Below, in pieces: positions 18,298 through 26,643 of a DNA stretch of 64,000 nt. This DNA is from Embleya scabrispora (GTDB lineage Bacteria; Actinomycetota; Actinomycetes; Streptomycetales; Streptomycetaceae). Made by a program: the position numbers and the translations under genes. Within the stretch, counting starts at the first letter, position 1. Each line of letters starts with the position of its first letter. The notes under the pieces were generated by a model, which saw only the letters and a list, made by a program, of their open reading frames with translations, was not told where the DNA came from and searched no databases. Where the stretch lies: positions 682,001 to 746,000 of the forward strand of contig NZ_MWQN01000002.1 in assembly GCF_002024165.1 (NCBI RefSeq), written 5' to 3'.

Positions 18298-19470
18298 GTG
18301 ACCAACCTTCGTCGTGTCGCAGCGAGTTCGGGACGGTTGACTCCCGCTATGGCATCCTCATTCGCTCCCGGGGATCCGGTTCGGCCGGACCTGCCGGGGC
18401 CCTTCCACATCGGCACGATCGAGTTCCCGTTCTGGACCGGCGGGCCGGGGTTCACCCTCGCCAAGATCAGCTACCCGGCCGAATACGACGGCTGGATGGC
18501 CCCGGCCGACACGTCCGAGGGTTCGTACCCGTCGGTGATCATGGCGCCCGCGACCTGGACCGGTTCGAACATGTACGACTGGTTCACCGACTACGTGGTG
18601 CGGCACGGCTACATCGTCTTCCGCTACTTCCCGGAGAACATCCTCGCGCTCGACCCGCACATGCACGCGGACACCATCGGCGACGCCATCGACAAGCTGC
18701 TCGACATCGACGACGACCGGTTCAACCCGCTGCGCGGCCTGATCAGGAGGGACGCGTTCGCGGCGGTCGGGGTGTCCCTGGGCGGGGCCGGCGCGCTGCT
18801 CGCGGCGGCGCGCGACCGGCGCATCCGCGCGGTACTGGGCTTCGCCCCCGGCCGCAACGTGAAGCAGGCCGAGTTGTACGCGGGGATCGACGTCGAGATC
18901 CGCACGGTGGCCACCCCCACGCTGATCGTGTCCGGGCAGAACGACCGGATCTCCCCCGGATCGGGGGTGCACTACCTCGACCTGGTCCCGCGCGGCTACA
19001 AGGCGTACGTCGAGATCTCCGGCGGCAACCACGTGCAGTTCCTCGACCCGTGCGACGTGGACATCCACCTGCCCGGGCTGCCCCGGGACGGCAAGCCGGG
19101 GATCACCTTCGCCGAGCAGCACGCGATCACCAACGTGTACGCGACCGCCTTCCTGCACGCGGCGCTCAAGGGCTACGGCCACTGCGAGGCACACGTGTCC
19201 GGCGCGGAGGCGCTGCTGGCGCTGGCGAGCGGCGTACTCTCCGACCTGCGTTCGGAGGCGGGACCGCTGCCGCTGCCGTTCCCGGCCGCGCCGGCGGGGG
19301 TACGGGGCGCGGCGGCGGCAGCGGTGCCGGCGGCGGTCTCCGGCGACATCGTCGGCGCGGCCGGGACGCTGGCGTCGGCGCTGGCACTGCGGGTCAACGG
19401 GCTGGTACGGGATCTGGCCAGAGGGGTGGAACGGGTCACCACGGAGGTGGAGAAGCGGATCGCCCGGTAG
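18298..19470 (+). CDS. Alpha/beta hydrolase (dienelactone-hydrolase-like)
   Basis: A 390-residue protein. The nucleophile elbow GVSLGG carries Ser160. LIVSGQNDRISPG gives the acid and ISGGNHVQFLD the histidine. The core resembles PHB-depolymerase/dienelactone-type hydrolases. An Ala-rich C-terminal tail of about 80 residues is not needed for the fold. Start choice is uncertain: GTG 18298 gives the longest protein, while ATG 18349 (MASSFAPGD) would remove 17 residues. No export signal is seen. Substrate unknown; no operon partner. Confidence 0.8.
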   Translation: MTNLRRVAASSGRLTPAMASSFAPGDPVRPDLPGPFHIGTIEFPFWTGGPGFTLAKISYPAEYDGWMAPADTSEGSYPSVIMAPATWTGSNMYDWFTDYVVRHGYIVFRYFPENILALDPHMHADTIGDAIDKLLDIDDDRFNPLRGLIRRDAFAAVGVSLGGAGALLAAARDRRIRAVLGFAPGRNVKQAELYAGIDVEIRTVATPTLIVSGQNDRISPGSGVHYLDLVPRGYKAYVEISGGNHVQFLDPCDVDIHLPGLPRDGKPGITFAEQHAITNVYATAFLHAALKGYGHCEAHVSGAEALLALASGVLSDLRSEAGPLPLPFPAAPAGVRGAAAAAVPAAVSGDIVGAAGTLASALALRVNGLVRDLARGVERVTTEVEKRIAR

Positions 19471-19561
19471 CCGGGGGCGAAAGCCGGTCGGCGCTCGCCC
19501 ATTCGGTGTGGTTCGGTGTGCCGTGTGTTTCCGGGCCTCGACCGGCGTCGACCCTGAACCC

Positions 19562-19951
19562 ATGGGTGACCGTGAACCGACGACCAAAGCCGTGCTCGTG
19601 CCCGCCGGTGCCGACCTCGTCGGTGCGCAGGGCGTCCGGATCAGCGAACGGGTGTCCACCGCGACGGTGGGCTCCGCACGCCTGTGCGGGTTCTTCGCCA
19701 CGCTCGGACCGGGCGAGCGTACGGCCGTGCACCACCACGCGGAGGAGGAGACCGTCGTGCTGCTCACCGCCGGCAGTTGCGACGTCTTCTCCGGTGCCGG
19801 GCTGAGCGGCGGAGTGCACATGCGGGTGGGCGACGTCGTGTTCATCCCGTCCGGCTGCGTCCACCAGGTGCTGGCCGGGCCGCACGGCTTCACCGCGTTC
19901 GAGGTCAGATCGGGCGGCATGGACCGGACCGAACTGGTCGACCCCGCCTGA
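19562..19951 (+). CDS. Cupin-domain protein
   Basis: A 129-residue single-domain cupin. HHHAEEETVVLL carries the metal-binding H-x-H...E motif 1. VGDVVFIPSGCVHQV is motif 2 with the second histidine. The ATG at 19562 was chosen; an upstream in-frame start would add a non-conserved Cys-rich leader. It follows the hydrolase by about 90 bp on the same strand. Function beyond metal or small-molecule binding is open. Confidence 0.8.
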   Translation: MGDREPTTKAVLVPAGADLVGAQGVRISERVSTATVGSARLCGFFATLGPGERTAVHHHAEEETVVLLTAGSCDVFSGAGLSGGVHMRVGDVVFIPSGCVHQVLAGPHGFTAFEVRSGGMDRTELVDPA

Positions 19952-20144
19952 CCGCACCCCTCTACGCCGCCGACACGAGGAGGAGTGACGCGCGGATCCC
20001 GAGGAGCGGCCCGCGGGCCCGCTCGCCGGGTCGATACGGTTGGGGCTCGCGAGCGGCGATCGGCGCGGCCGAGGGGCGTGCGCGTGGGTCCGGATTCCCG
20101 GGCCGCCGACTCGATCGTCGGATCGTGAGCCAGGAGGCAGCGGT

Positions 20145-20504
20145 ATGGAAACGCGCGTCGTCGACAACCCGGCGAAGTCCCGCTACGAGATATTCATCGC
20201 GGCCGACAACGCCGCGGAGGGCGCCTCGGCCCCGGTCGCGCCACCGCTGCGGGCCGGCGAACTCGCGGGCTTCGCCGACTACTTCGTCAGCGGCGACGAG
20301 GTCGCCTTCACGCATACCGAGATCGAACCGCGCTTCGGCGGCCGGGGCCTCGGCGGGCGGCTGACCCACGCGGCGCTGGACGCGGTGCACGAACGGGGCC
20401 TGGGGGTGCTGCCGTACTGCTCGTTCATCCGCGACTGGATCGCCAAGCACCCGGAGTACACCGACCTGGTCCCGGAGGACCGCCGCGACGCCTTCGGGCT
20501 GTAG
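20145..20504 (+). CDS. GNAT-family N-acetyltransferase (YjdJ-type)
   Basis: A 119-residue short GNAT. VAFTHTEIEPRFGGRGLGGRLTHAALD contains the acetyl-CoA-binding RGxG loop. The VLPYCSFIRDWIAKHPEYTDLV tail is diagnostic of the small YjdJ/Gcn5-like group. AGGAGG lies 8 bp before the ATG. Convergent with the LysE gene. The acetyl acceptor is unknown. Confidence 0.9.
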   Translation: METRVVDNPAKSRYEIFIAADNAAEGASAPVAPPLRAGELAGFADYFVSGDEVAFTHTEIEPRFGGRGLGGRLTHAALDAVHERGLGVLPYCSFIRDWIAKHPEYTDLVPEDRRDAFGL

Positions 20505-20547
20505 CCCCCGGCCACGGCGGACGGCGATTCCTCCGGGCCCGTCCCGC

Positions 20548-21186
20548 CTACGACTCCACGGCCATCCGGATGCCCAGGGCGACCATCACCCCGCCGGACG
20601 TCTGCTCCAGTCGGCGCCGCACCTCGGCCCGGCCGAGCACGGTGCGCATGCGGCCGACGAACCACACGTACAGGCCGTAGAAGCCGATCTCGAAGGTGGC
20701 CCAGATCGCGGCCAGCGCGATCATCGTGGGCAGTTGCGGCGAACCGCTCGGGACGAACTGGGGCAGGAACGACATCGCGAACACCGCCGCCTTCGGGTTG
20801 GCCAGGTTCAGCGTCAAGGCCGCCCGATAGGCCCGCCACCCGCCGCCCGGCTCCTCCTCGCCCGCCGCCCCCTCGGCCGCGGCGGTGAACCCGGTCAGCC
20901 CGTCCCGCCGCGCGGCCCGGATGGCCTGCACCCCGAACCCGACCAGTACCACGGCTCCGACGACGCGCATGATGTCGTAGGCCAACTGCGACGCCGCCAA
21001 CAGCCCGGTCAGTCCGAAGGCCGCCGCGAGCCCCCAGACGAACACCCCGCTCTCGTTCCCGAGCACGGCCGCGAACCCGGCCCGCCGACTGCGCAACGAA
21101 TGCCGAATGATCAATACCGAACTCGGCCCCGGACTGACCGCGATCAACGCACAGGCGCCGAGAAACGCCAACAACGTATGAGTCAT
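20548..21186 (-). CDS. LysE-family amino acid/metabolite exporter
   Basis: A 212-residue inner-membrane protein with about six helices. The N-terminal FLGACALIAVSPGPSSVLII matches the LysE/RhtB signature (PGP), and ANPKAAVFAMSFLPQFV matches the NPK.hhFf motif. It should export amino acids or homoserine-lactone-like solutes. Immediately upstream lies a DHFR-like remnant on the same strand, so its promoter region may be new. Confidence 0.9.
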   Translation of the reverse strand: MTHTLLAFLGACALIAVSPGPSSVLIIRHSLRSRRAGFAAVLGNESGVFVWGLAAAFGLTGLLAASQLAYDIMRVVGAVVLVGFGVQAIRAARRDGLTGFTAAAEGAAGEEEPGGGWRAYRAALTLNLANPKAAVFAMSFLPQFVPSGSPQLPTMIALAAIWATFEIGFYGLYVWFVGRMRTVLGRAEVRRRLEQTSGGVMVALGIRMAVES

Positions 21187-21229
21187 GCCGGCATCCTGAC
21201 CCCGCAACACCCCGAACGGCCACCCATTT

Positions 21230-21380
21230 CGTGGCGAACAGCCGTTGTCCCGAGCCCAGGACGACGGGCTGGACCAGCGGATGCAGGTCGTCGACGAGCC
21301 CGGCCCGCCACAGCGAGCGGGTGAGGGCGACACTGCCGGAAACGTCGATGTCCCTGCCCGGTCGCCGCTTGAACTCGCCC
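21230..21380 (-). pseudogene. Remnant of a DHFR/RibD_C-family reductase
   Basis: The minus-strand reading RDIDVSGSVALTRSLWRAGL, then VDDLHPLVQPVVLGSGQRLF, matches the conserved C-terminal half of the bacterial DHFR-like (RibD C-terminal) family. No start, N-terminal half or C-terminal strand is present, and the frame runs on into the LysE gene. It is best read as a decayed fragment about 50 residues long. Confidence 0.65.
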
Positions 21381-21532
21381 CATCTTCGGCTCCACGTCGG
21401 TCGTGTTCGCCCTCGTGTCGCTCCGGCCGACTCGCGGCGGGCGGCGGCCGGAGCGGCGACCGGGCCGGGCCTACCCGGGCCGGCGCGTCCGGAGTACGGG
21501 GAGGTCGGCCGCGCGGCCCGGGACGGGGCCGG

Positions 21533-22088
21533 TCAGGCCGTCGGGATCCGATCGGCCGGCACCTCGTAGATGATTTCGAGGCCGTCCACCTCGTCCATCT
21601 GTTCGCCCGTCTCGACGAAGCCGAAGCCGCGGATGGTCGCGAGCGACGCGGCGTTGTCGGGGGAGATGGTCACCCGGACGATCCGCACGTCGGGCTCTTG
21701 GGCCGCGCGTACCAGCAGCGACGCGAGCATCGCGCGCGCGTAGCCTCGACGGCGCGCCTCCGGCACCACGGTATAGCCGATCTCCACCATGCCGTTCGCG
21801 TCCGGCGGCCCGTGATAGCCGGCGTAGCCGACCACTGCGCCGTCCGGTTCGGAGACCGCCGCCCGGACCAGCCACGGGGCGCTCGCCGGGTCGGCGGTCA
21901 CCTGGTCGAAGCGGTATCGCCACAACCGGCGCGCCTTTTCGGACACGAAGAATTCGGGCAGGTCGAGGCCGGTCTGTTCGCGGGCCTCGGCCAGGTCGCC
22001 GGCCAGCAGGGCGGTCAGCGGTCGGCCGACCAGCGGGATCCAGCGAACCTGCCGCTCGGGGTGGTGGACGGGGGCCGGGAGGCATCAT
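21533..22088 (-). pseudogene. GNAT N-acetyltransferase with apparent frameshift near the start
   Basis: The open frame from GTG 21946 encodes 137 residues with the GNAT core (EIGYTVVPEARRRGYARAML, SPDNAASLATIRGFGFVETG). However, the same frame continues upstream as RWIPLVGRPLTALLAGDL and LPEFFVSEKARRLWRYRF, the conserved N-terminal part of this GNAT group, and has no ATG/GTG/TTG before a TGA. Tandem ATGs at 22083-22088 sit one base out of frame. Removing one base in the five-G run at 22070-22074 joins them into a normal protein of about 184 residues. Either a real frameshift or a sequencing error would explain it. If GTG 21946 is used, a truncated enzyme would be made. Confidence 0.65.
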
Positions 22089-22298
22089 CGGGATGGTTCA
22101 CCAGCGGATCATCCGCGACGGCCGACCGGCCGTCCACCGCATTTCCCGACGCCCCTGCCGCAATCGCCCATTCGGACGCGGGCCGCCTCGCCTCGGCCCC
22201 GGCTCGCGCGGGCGCCGGCTCGCGCCGGTCCTCGCTCGCGCCGGGACCGGCCGCTCCCGCACCGGTCCCGGGCTTTCGCCCCGCCGAGCCCGAAGGGC

Positions 22299-23078
22299 TC
22301 AGTGCACCGAGAGTCCGCCGTCGACGAAGATCGACTGGCCGGTGACGTACGCCGAACCGGCACTCGCCAGGAACACCGCGGCGGCGGCGAAGTCCTCGGC
22401 CACGCCGTTGCGTCCGACCATGGTGCGGGCGGCCAGCGCGGCGACCCGCTCCGGGTCGGACGACAGCCGGGCGTTGAGCGGGGTCATCACGAACCCCGGC
22501 ACCAGCGTGTTGGCGGTGACGCCGTGCGGGGACCACGCCTCGGCCTGGGAGCGGGCCAGCGACTCCAACCCGCCCTTGGACACGCCGTAGACGCCGCTCT
22601 GCACGAACGCGCGGTGTGCCTGCTGCGAGGAGACGTGGATGAGCCTGCCGTAGCCGCGCTCGGCCATGCCGGGGCCGAACCGCTGCCCGAGCAGATAGGG
22701 CGCCGCCAGGTTCACCGCCATCGTGGCGTCCCACACGTCGTCGTCGATGTCGCCCATCGGCGGGCGCAGGTTGATCCCGGCGCTGTTGACCACGATGTCG
22801 GGCTCACCGAAGATCTCGGCCGCCGCATCCGCCGCGGTCCGTACCCCGGCACGGCTGCCCAGGTCGGCGCCCACCCAGGCCGCCTTGGCTCCTTGGCCGG
22901 TCAACTCGTCGACCGTGGCGACCAGTTCGGCCTCGCGCCGGGCGAGGACCACGACGCTCGCGCCCGCCCGGGCGAGTGCCCCGGCGATGGCCCGGCCGAT
23001 GCCGGAGCTGCCTCCGGTCACCACGGCGACCCGGCCGTCCAGCGAGAACAGTTCGGAGAGATATCCCTGCACGCTCAT
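22299..23078 (-). CDS. Short-chain dehydrogenase/reductase
   Basis: A 259-residue classical SDR. TGGSSGIG near residue 21 binds NAD(P). NSAG, HVSSQQ and YGVSKG give the Asn-Ser-Tyr-Lys tetrad, and the VTGQSIFVDGG tail is typical. ARR after the second beta strand suggests NADP(H) preference. It stands alone, with a possible terminator of the neighbouring MFS gene just upstream. Substrate unknown. Confidence 0.93.
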   Translation of the reverse strand: MSVQGYLSELFSLDGRVAVVTGGSSGIGRAIAGALARAGASVVVLARREAELVATVDELTGQGAKAAWVGADLGSRAGVRTAADAAAEIFGEPDIVVNSAGINLRPPMGDIDDDVWDATMAVNLAAPYLLGQRFGPGMAERGYGRLIHVSSQQAHRAFVQSGVYGVSKGGLESLARSQAEAWSPHGVTANTLVPGFVMTPLNARLSSDPERVAALAARTMVGRNGVAEDFAAAAVFLASAGSAYVTGQSIFVDGGLSVH

Positions 23079-23098
23079 GTCCGCACCCTAGTGACCGA

Positions 23099-23119
23099 CC
23101 CCCGTCGCGAAGGCGGGGG
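23099..23119. terminator. Hairpin terminator after the MFS gene
   Basis: CCCCCG and CGGGGG enclose a 9-nt loop, 50 bp past the stop of the minus-strand MFS gene and before the SDR start. Confidence 0.45.
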
Positions 23120-23168
23120 CCGGGTCGGAGCTTCGGGGTGACGCGGCGGTGTCGTCGGGTGTTCCGGA

Positions 23169-24386
23169 TCACCCACCGGAGGCGCCGCGCCGGGCGGGGA
23201 AGCCGTGTGCGCGGGCGCCGATCACCACGGCCAGGACCGGGACGAGCAGCACCAGCACGCTCCACGGGAAGGACGTGGCGCCGAGCCCGTCGAGCAGGAT
23301 CGCGCCGACCACGCCGCCGCCGGCCATCGCCACGTTCCACAGCGTGACGAGCACGGCCTGCGCCGCGTCCGCGTCCGCGCCGCCCGCCTCGCCCACGGCG
23401 GTCTGGAGAAGCGTGGGTGCGCCGCCCCAGCCCAGGCCCCACAGGATCGCCGCGAGATAGACCACGGCGTGGCTGTCGGAGAGCACCGCGAGCACACCGG
23501 CTCCGGCGGCGAACAACAGCGTGGCGGCGATGGTGAGCGCACGCAGCCGGCCGTGGATCTGCGCGCCCACGATCCAGATGGCGATGAGCGACGCGCCGCC
23601 GAACACGAGCAGGACCAGGTCGGTGGAGCCGTCCATGTCGACGTGGTCGAGGTAGGAGGCGATGTAGGTGTAGAGGATGGTGTGCGCCAGTACGAACACC
23701 AGCGTGACGAACAGGACGGGGCCCACCCCGGGAATGGCCACCGTGCGCAGCAGGGGCTTACGTTCGTCCGGGCGTTGGCCCGGGTGGTCCGGGACGAGCG
23801 CGACGATCCAGCCGATCAGCAGTACGGCCAGCGCGGTCATGATCCAGAACGTGGTGCGCCAGCCGAACGCGTCGCCGAGGAAGGTGCCGGCCGGCACCCC
23901 GAGGGACAGCGCGACCGGGATGCCGGCCATCACGATGGCGATCGCCCGGCCCTGGAGGTGCGCGGGCGCCAGGCGGCGGGCGTATCCGGCGAGCAGTGCC
24001 CAGGCCACGCCCGCGGCCACTCCGGCCACGAAGCGGGCGACCATGGTGAGCGGGTAGTTCGCCGAGACCGCGGTGACCGTGTTGGCCGCCGCGAAGCCGC
24101 CCATCGCGGTCAGCAACAGCCGTTTGCGGCGCCAACCGGCGGTGGCGGCCGACAGCGGGATCGCGGTCAGCGCGGTACCGATCGCGTAGATCGTCACGGA
24201 TTGACCCATCGCGGATTCGCCGACCCCGAGGTCGGAACTCATCGCGGGCAGCACCCCGGCCGGCAGCGTCTCGGTCAGGCTGGTCGTGAACACCGCGGTG
24301 GCCAGCGCCAACAGGGCGCCCATGGGCAGCTTTCGGTGGGCGATCGTGGTGTGGGAAGGTGATTGTGCGGTGATGTCGTTGCTCAT
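23169..24386 (-). CDS. MFS transporter, DHA1 (drug exporter) type
   Basis: A 405-residue 12-helix permease. It has the motif-C-like GIPVALSLGVPAGTFLGD in helix 5, which marks drug/H+ antiporters, and the family start PMGALLALATAVFTTSLTETLPAGVLP. Related to the CmlR/Pur8-like and arabinose-efflux group. Divergent from a MerR regulator, with a palindromic operator between, so it is probably induced by a toxic ligand sensed by that MerR. Confidence 0.92.
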   Translation of the reverse strand: MSNDITAQSPSHTTIAHRKLPMGALLALATAVFTTSLTETLPAGVLPAMSSDLGVGESAMGQSVTIYAIGTALTAIPLSAATAGWRRKRLLLTAMGGFAAANTVTAVSANYPLTMVARFVAGVAAGVAWALLAGYARRLAPAHLQGRAIAIVMAGIPVALSLGVPAGTFLGDAFGWRTTFWIMTALAVLLIGWIVALVPDHPGQRPDERKPLLRTVAIPGVGPVLFVTLVFVLAHTILYTYIASYLDHVDMDGSTDLVLLVFGGASLIAIWIVGAQIHGRLRALTIAATLLFAAGAGVLAVLSDSHAVVYLAAILWGLGWGGAPTLLQTAVGEAGGADADAAQAVLVTLWNVAMAGGGVVGAILLDGLGATSFPWSVLVLLVPVLAVVIGARAHGFPARRGASGG

Positions 24387-24401
24387 GCTGCGTATGCTCG
24401 A

Positions 24402-24423
24402 ACCCTCACATTGGTGTGAAGGT
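24402..24423. promoter_or_regulatory. MerR-type operator in the mfs/merR spacer
   Basis: ACCcTCACA-TTGG-TGTGAaGGT is a 9-4-9 inverted repeat with one mismatched pair. On the minus strand it is flanked by a TTGACC -35 box (24421-24426). MerR proteins bind such dyads between -35 and -10 boxes with long spacers. Confidence 0.75.
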
Positions 24424-24450
24424 CAAGCGACGAGACGTGAGGTGGATCAC

Positions 24451-24843
24451 ATGCGTATCGGAGAGTTGTCGGAGCGCACCGGTACCCCCCGACGACTGCT
24501 GCGCTACTACGAGGAACAGGGCCTGATCGTCGCCGATCGTTCGGCGAACGGATACCGGCACTACGACGAGTTCTTCGTGGACCGGGTGATGCAGATCAGG
24601 GGCCTGCTCGACGCCGGGTTGCCGACCCGGATCATCCGGCAGATCCTGCCCTGCCTCGACAAGCCGAGGATCATCCACTTCCCCGACGCGACGCCGGAGA
24701 TGATCGCCACGCTCGAACACGAGCGCGACCGGATGACCGAACGCGTCAACTGCCTGATCCGCAACCGGGACGCGATCGCCGAATACCTGGACGCGGTCCG
24801 CACCGACGACCGTTCCCTGGAATCGGTGGCGGCGTCGTCCTGA
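24451..24843 (+). CDS. MerR-family transcriptional regulator
   Basis: A 130-residue regulator. The N-terminal MRIGELSERTGTPRRLLRYY and the NGYRHYDEFFVDRV wing are typical of MerR. LPCLDKPRIIHFPDATPEM is the short effector region of the drug/redox-insensitive MerR group, followed by a coiled-coil dimer helix. There is no cysteine pattern for metal sensing. GAGGTGG precedes the ATG. It likely controls itself and the divergent MFS gene. Confidence 0.92.
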   Translation: MRIGELSERTGTPRRLLRYYEEQGLIVADRSANGYRHYDEFFVDRVMQIRGLLDAGLPTRIIRQILPCLDKPRIIHFPDATPEMIATLEHERDRMTERVNCLIRNRDAIAEYLDAVRTDDRSLESVAASS

Positions 24844-24906
24844 CGGGTACCGGCCCCTGACCCGTACCGGCCCCTGACCCGTACCGGCCCTGACCCTTGC
24901 CGGGCC
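24842..24906. repeat. Degenerate 16-17-bp tandem repeat after merR
   Basis: The unit GACCCGTACCGGCCCCT occurs about three times, followed by decayed copies. It begins at the merR stop. The rest of the spacer to 25102 shows nothing recognisable. Confidence 0.7.
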
Positions 24907-25102
24907 GACCCGTACCGCGCGAACACGCGCACCGACACGGCACCCGGGCCGTCCCCCCGGGGGCCCGAGTCCCTTTGCCCGCCCGCATTCGCCTCCGCGC
25001 GGGCGACGCACACCACCGCCGCCCCGCGCGCCCGAGGCATCCGGACCAAGTCGTGCCCGCAGGCCGACCCGGGCACCGGACGGCGGCCGTGCGGATGCCG
25101 AA

Positions 25103-25582
25103 CTACCCCAGCGGTGAGCCGGGTTCGTGGCCGCCGCCCGCCTGACGGGTGATCACCCCCATGCGGTTGGAGGCGTTGATCAGGGCGATGATGGCCACCA
25201 TGGCGGCGAGTTGGTCCGCGTCGTAGTGTTCGGCGGCCCGGGCCCAGACGTCGTCCGGGACACCGCCGGCGGCGTCGGCGATGCGGGTGCCCTCTTCGGT
25301 CAGTTCCAAGGCGGCGCGTTCGGCTTCGGTGAAGACGGTGGATTCGCGCCACGTGGCGACCAGGTTGATGCGGACCTGGTCCTCGCCGGCGTGTACGGCG
25401 TCCTTGCTGTGCGCGTCGGTGCAGAATCCGCAGCCGTTGATCTGACTCGCGCGGAGCATCATCAGGTCCCGGGTTCGGGACGGCACCGTCGAGTCGTTGA
25501 TGATCACCCTGCTCGCCGAGGCGAAGTGGCGCATGGACCTGGCCACGACCGGGCTTGCGAAGAGGTTCGAACGGGCTTGCAT
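25103..25582 (-). CDS. Carboxymuconolactone decarboxylase/AhpD-like protein of the ECF41 module
   Basis: A 159-residue CMD-family protein. The redox motif GCGFCTDAHSKDA contains the CxxC and downstream His typical of AhpD-like peroxidase partners. AAGGAG precedes the ATG. It is the last of three minus-strand genes (epimerase, sigma factor, CMD) and has its own ECF41-type promoter at 25630-25656. Carboxymuconolactone decarboxylases, oxidoreductases and epimerases are the conserved neighbours of ECF41 sigma factors. Its substrate is unknown; antioxidant function is inferred from the CxxC. Confidence 0.92.
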   Translation of the reverse strand: MQARSNLFASPVVARSMRHFASASRVIINDSTVPSRTRDLMMLRASQINGCGFCTDAHSKDAVHAGEDQVRINLVATWRESTVFTEAERAALELTEEGTRIADAAGGVPDDVWARAAEHYDADQLAAMVAIIALINASNRMGVITRQAGGGHEPGSPLG

Positions 25583-25629
25583 GGTGGGCTCCTTGCGGTT
25601 GACGGGAGAGAATCGGGTCACATGCACGG

Positions 25630-25656
25630 GACGAGATGGCCCGGCGGGTTGTGACA
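25630..25656 (-). promoter_or_regulatory. ECF41-type promoter of the CMD gene
   Basis: On the minus strand, TGTCACA (25656-25650) is followed after exactly 16 bp by CGTC (25633-25630), 48 bp before the CMD start. This is the known ECF41 -35/-10 pair. The same pair with the same spacing precedes the epimerase. Confidence 0.85.
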
Positions 25657-25683
25657 TGGCCCGGCACGAAAGACGGGGGCGGC

Positions 25684-26643
25684 CTACGCGCTGCCGTTGG
25701 CCCCTGGTTCCGTCGCGTGGCGGCGGTTCGCCTCGCGGGACATCGCCCAGGCGTCGGCCACCGGGCCCACGTGGGCCGGCTTGTCGGGGTTGAGCACGGT
25801 GCGGATCGTCTGGATCCGGCCGTCGAGGATGTCCAGGACCCAGGCGCTGACGACCCGACCGTCCCGGTCCCGGAAGACCGCGCCGGGCTGCCCGTTCACC
25901 TCGTGCGGCGTCACCACGACACCCACCAGCGCGATCTGCGGAACGGCGACGGCCAGCAGCCGGGTGACGTTTGCCAGGCCGAGCGTGTGGGCGGCGAAGA
26001 GGGGGGCCTTGCCGCCGCTGTCGCCGACCATGTGCACGTCCGCAGCGAGCAGTTCGCGCAGGGCGTCGACGTCGCCCTCTCGGAAGGCGTCGAAGAACCG
26101 CCCGGCGAGTTCCTCGCGTTCCCTGCGATCGGCCTCGAACCGGGGTCGACCCTCGTCCATGTGCCGCCGCGCCCGCACCGCGAGTTGCCGGCACGCGGCC
26201 TCGGAACGCCCCACGGCCGCCGCGATCTCCGGGAAGCCGAACGCGAACACCTCGCGCAGCACGAAGACCGCGCGCTCCAGCGGACTCAGCCGCTCCAGCA
26301 GCAACAGGGCCGCCATCGAGATCGAGTCGGCCAACTCCGCCGACCGTTCCGGATCCTGGTACGGGTCGGTCAGCAGCGGTTCGGGGAACCACGGCCCGAC
26401 GTACTCCTCCCGCCGCACCCGCGCCGACCGCAACACGTCGATCGAGATCCGGGTGACCACGGCGGACAGGAACGCCTTCGCCGACACCGGCCGCGTCGGC
26501 GACGCCTCGTAGCGCAGCCACGTCTCCTGTACCGCGTCCTCGGCCTCGCCGACACTGCCGAGGAACCGGTAGGCGATCGAGAAGAGCAGCGGCCGCAACT
26601 CCTCGAACTGCCGTGCCGCCCCGGCGGCTTCCCGGGGCGTCAC
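25684..26643 (-). CDS. ECF41-family RNA polymerase sigma factor with SnoaL-like C-terminal domain
   Basis: A 319-residue sigma factor. Sigma2 spans about 10-75 (DAVQETWLRYE) and sigma4 about 110-165. The linker has WFPEPL (85-90). The NTF2/SnoaL-like C-terminal domain has DSGGK (208-212) and NPDK (285-288). These correspond to the WLPEP, DGGGR and NPDKL motifs that define ECF41, where the C-terminal domain replaces an anti-sigma factor and tunes activity. The GTG start overlaps the epimerase stop by 4 bp (GTGA), so the two are coupled. The inducing signal is unknown. A 31-residue tail follows NPDK. Confidence 0.93.
   Translation of the reverse strand: MTPREAAGAARQFEELRPLLFSIAYRFLGSVGEAEDAVQETWLRYEASPTRPVSAKAFLSAVVTRISIDVLRSARVRREEYVGPWFPEPLLTDPYQDPERSAELADSISMAALLLLERLSPLERAVFVLREVFAFGFPEIAAAVGRSEAACRQLAVRARRHMDEGRPRFEADRREREELAGRFFDAFREGDVDALRELLAADVHMVGDSGGKAPLFAAHTLGLANVTRLLAVAVPQIALVGVVVTPHEVNGQPGAVFRDRDGRVVSAWVLDILDGRIQTIRTVLNPDKPAHVGPVADAWAMSREANRRHATEPGANGSA

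Noticed and set aside
11506-19470. Secondary-metabolite cluster around the SARP-like regulator
   Set aside because: No polyketide, peptide, terpene or RiPP biosynthetic genes are seen in the window.
24842-24906. CRISPR-like array after merR
   Set aside because: The units are 16-17 bp, adjacent and degenerate, without spacers.
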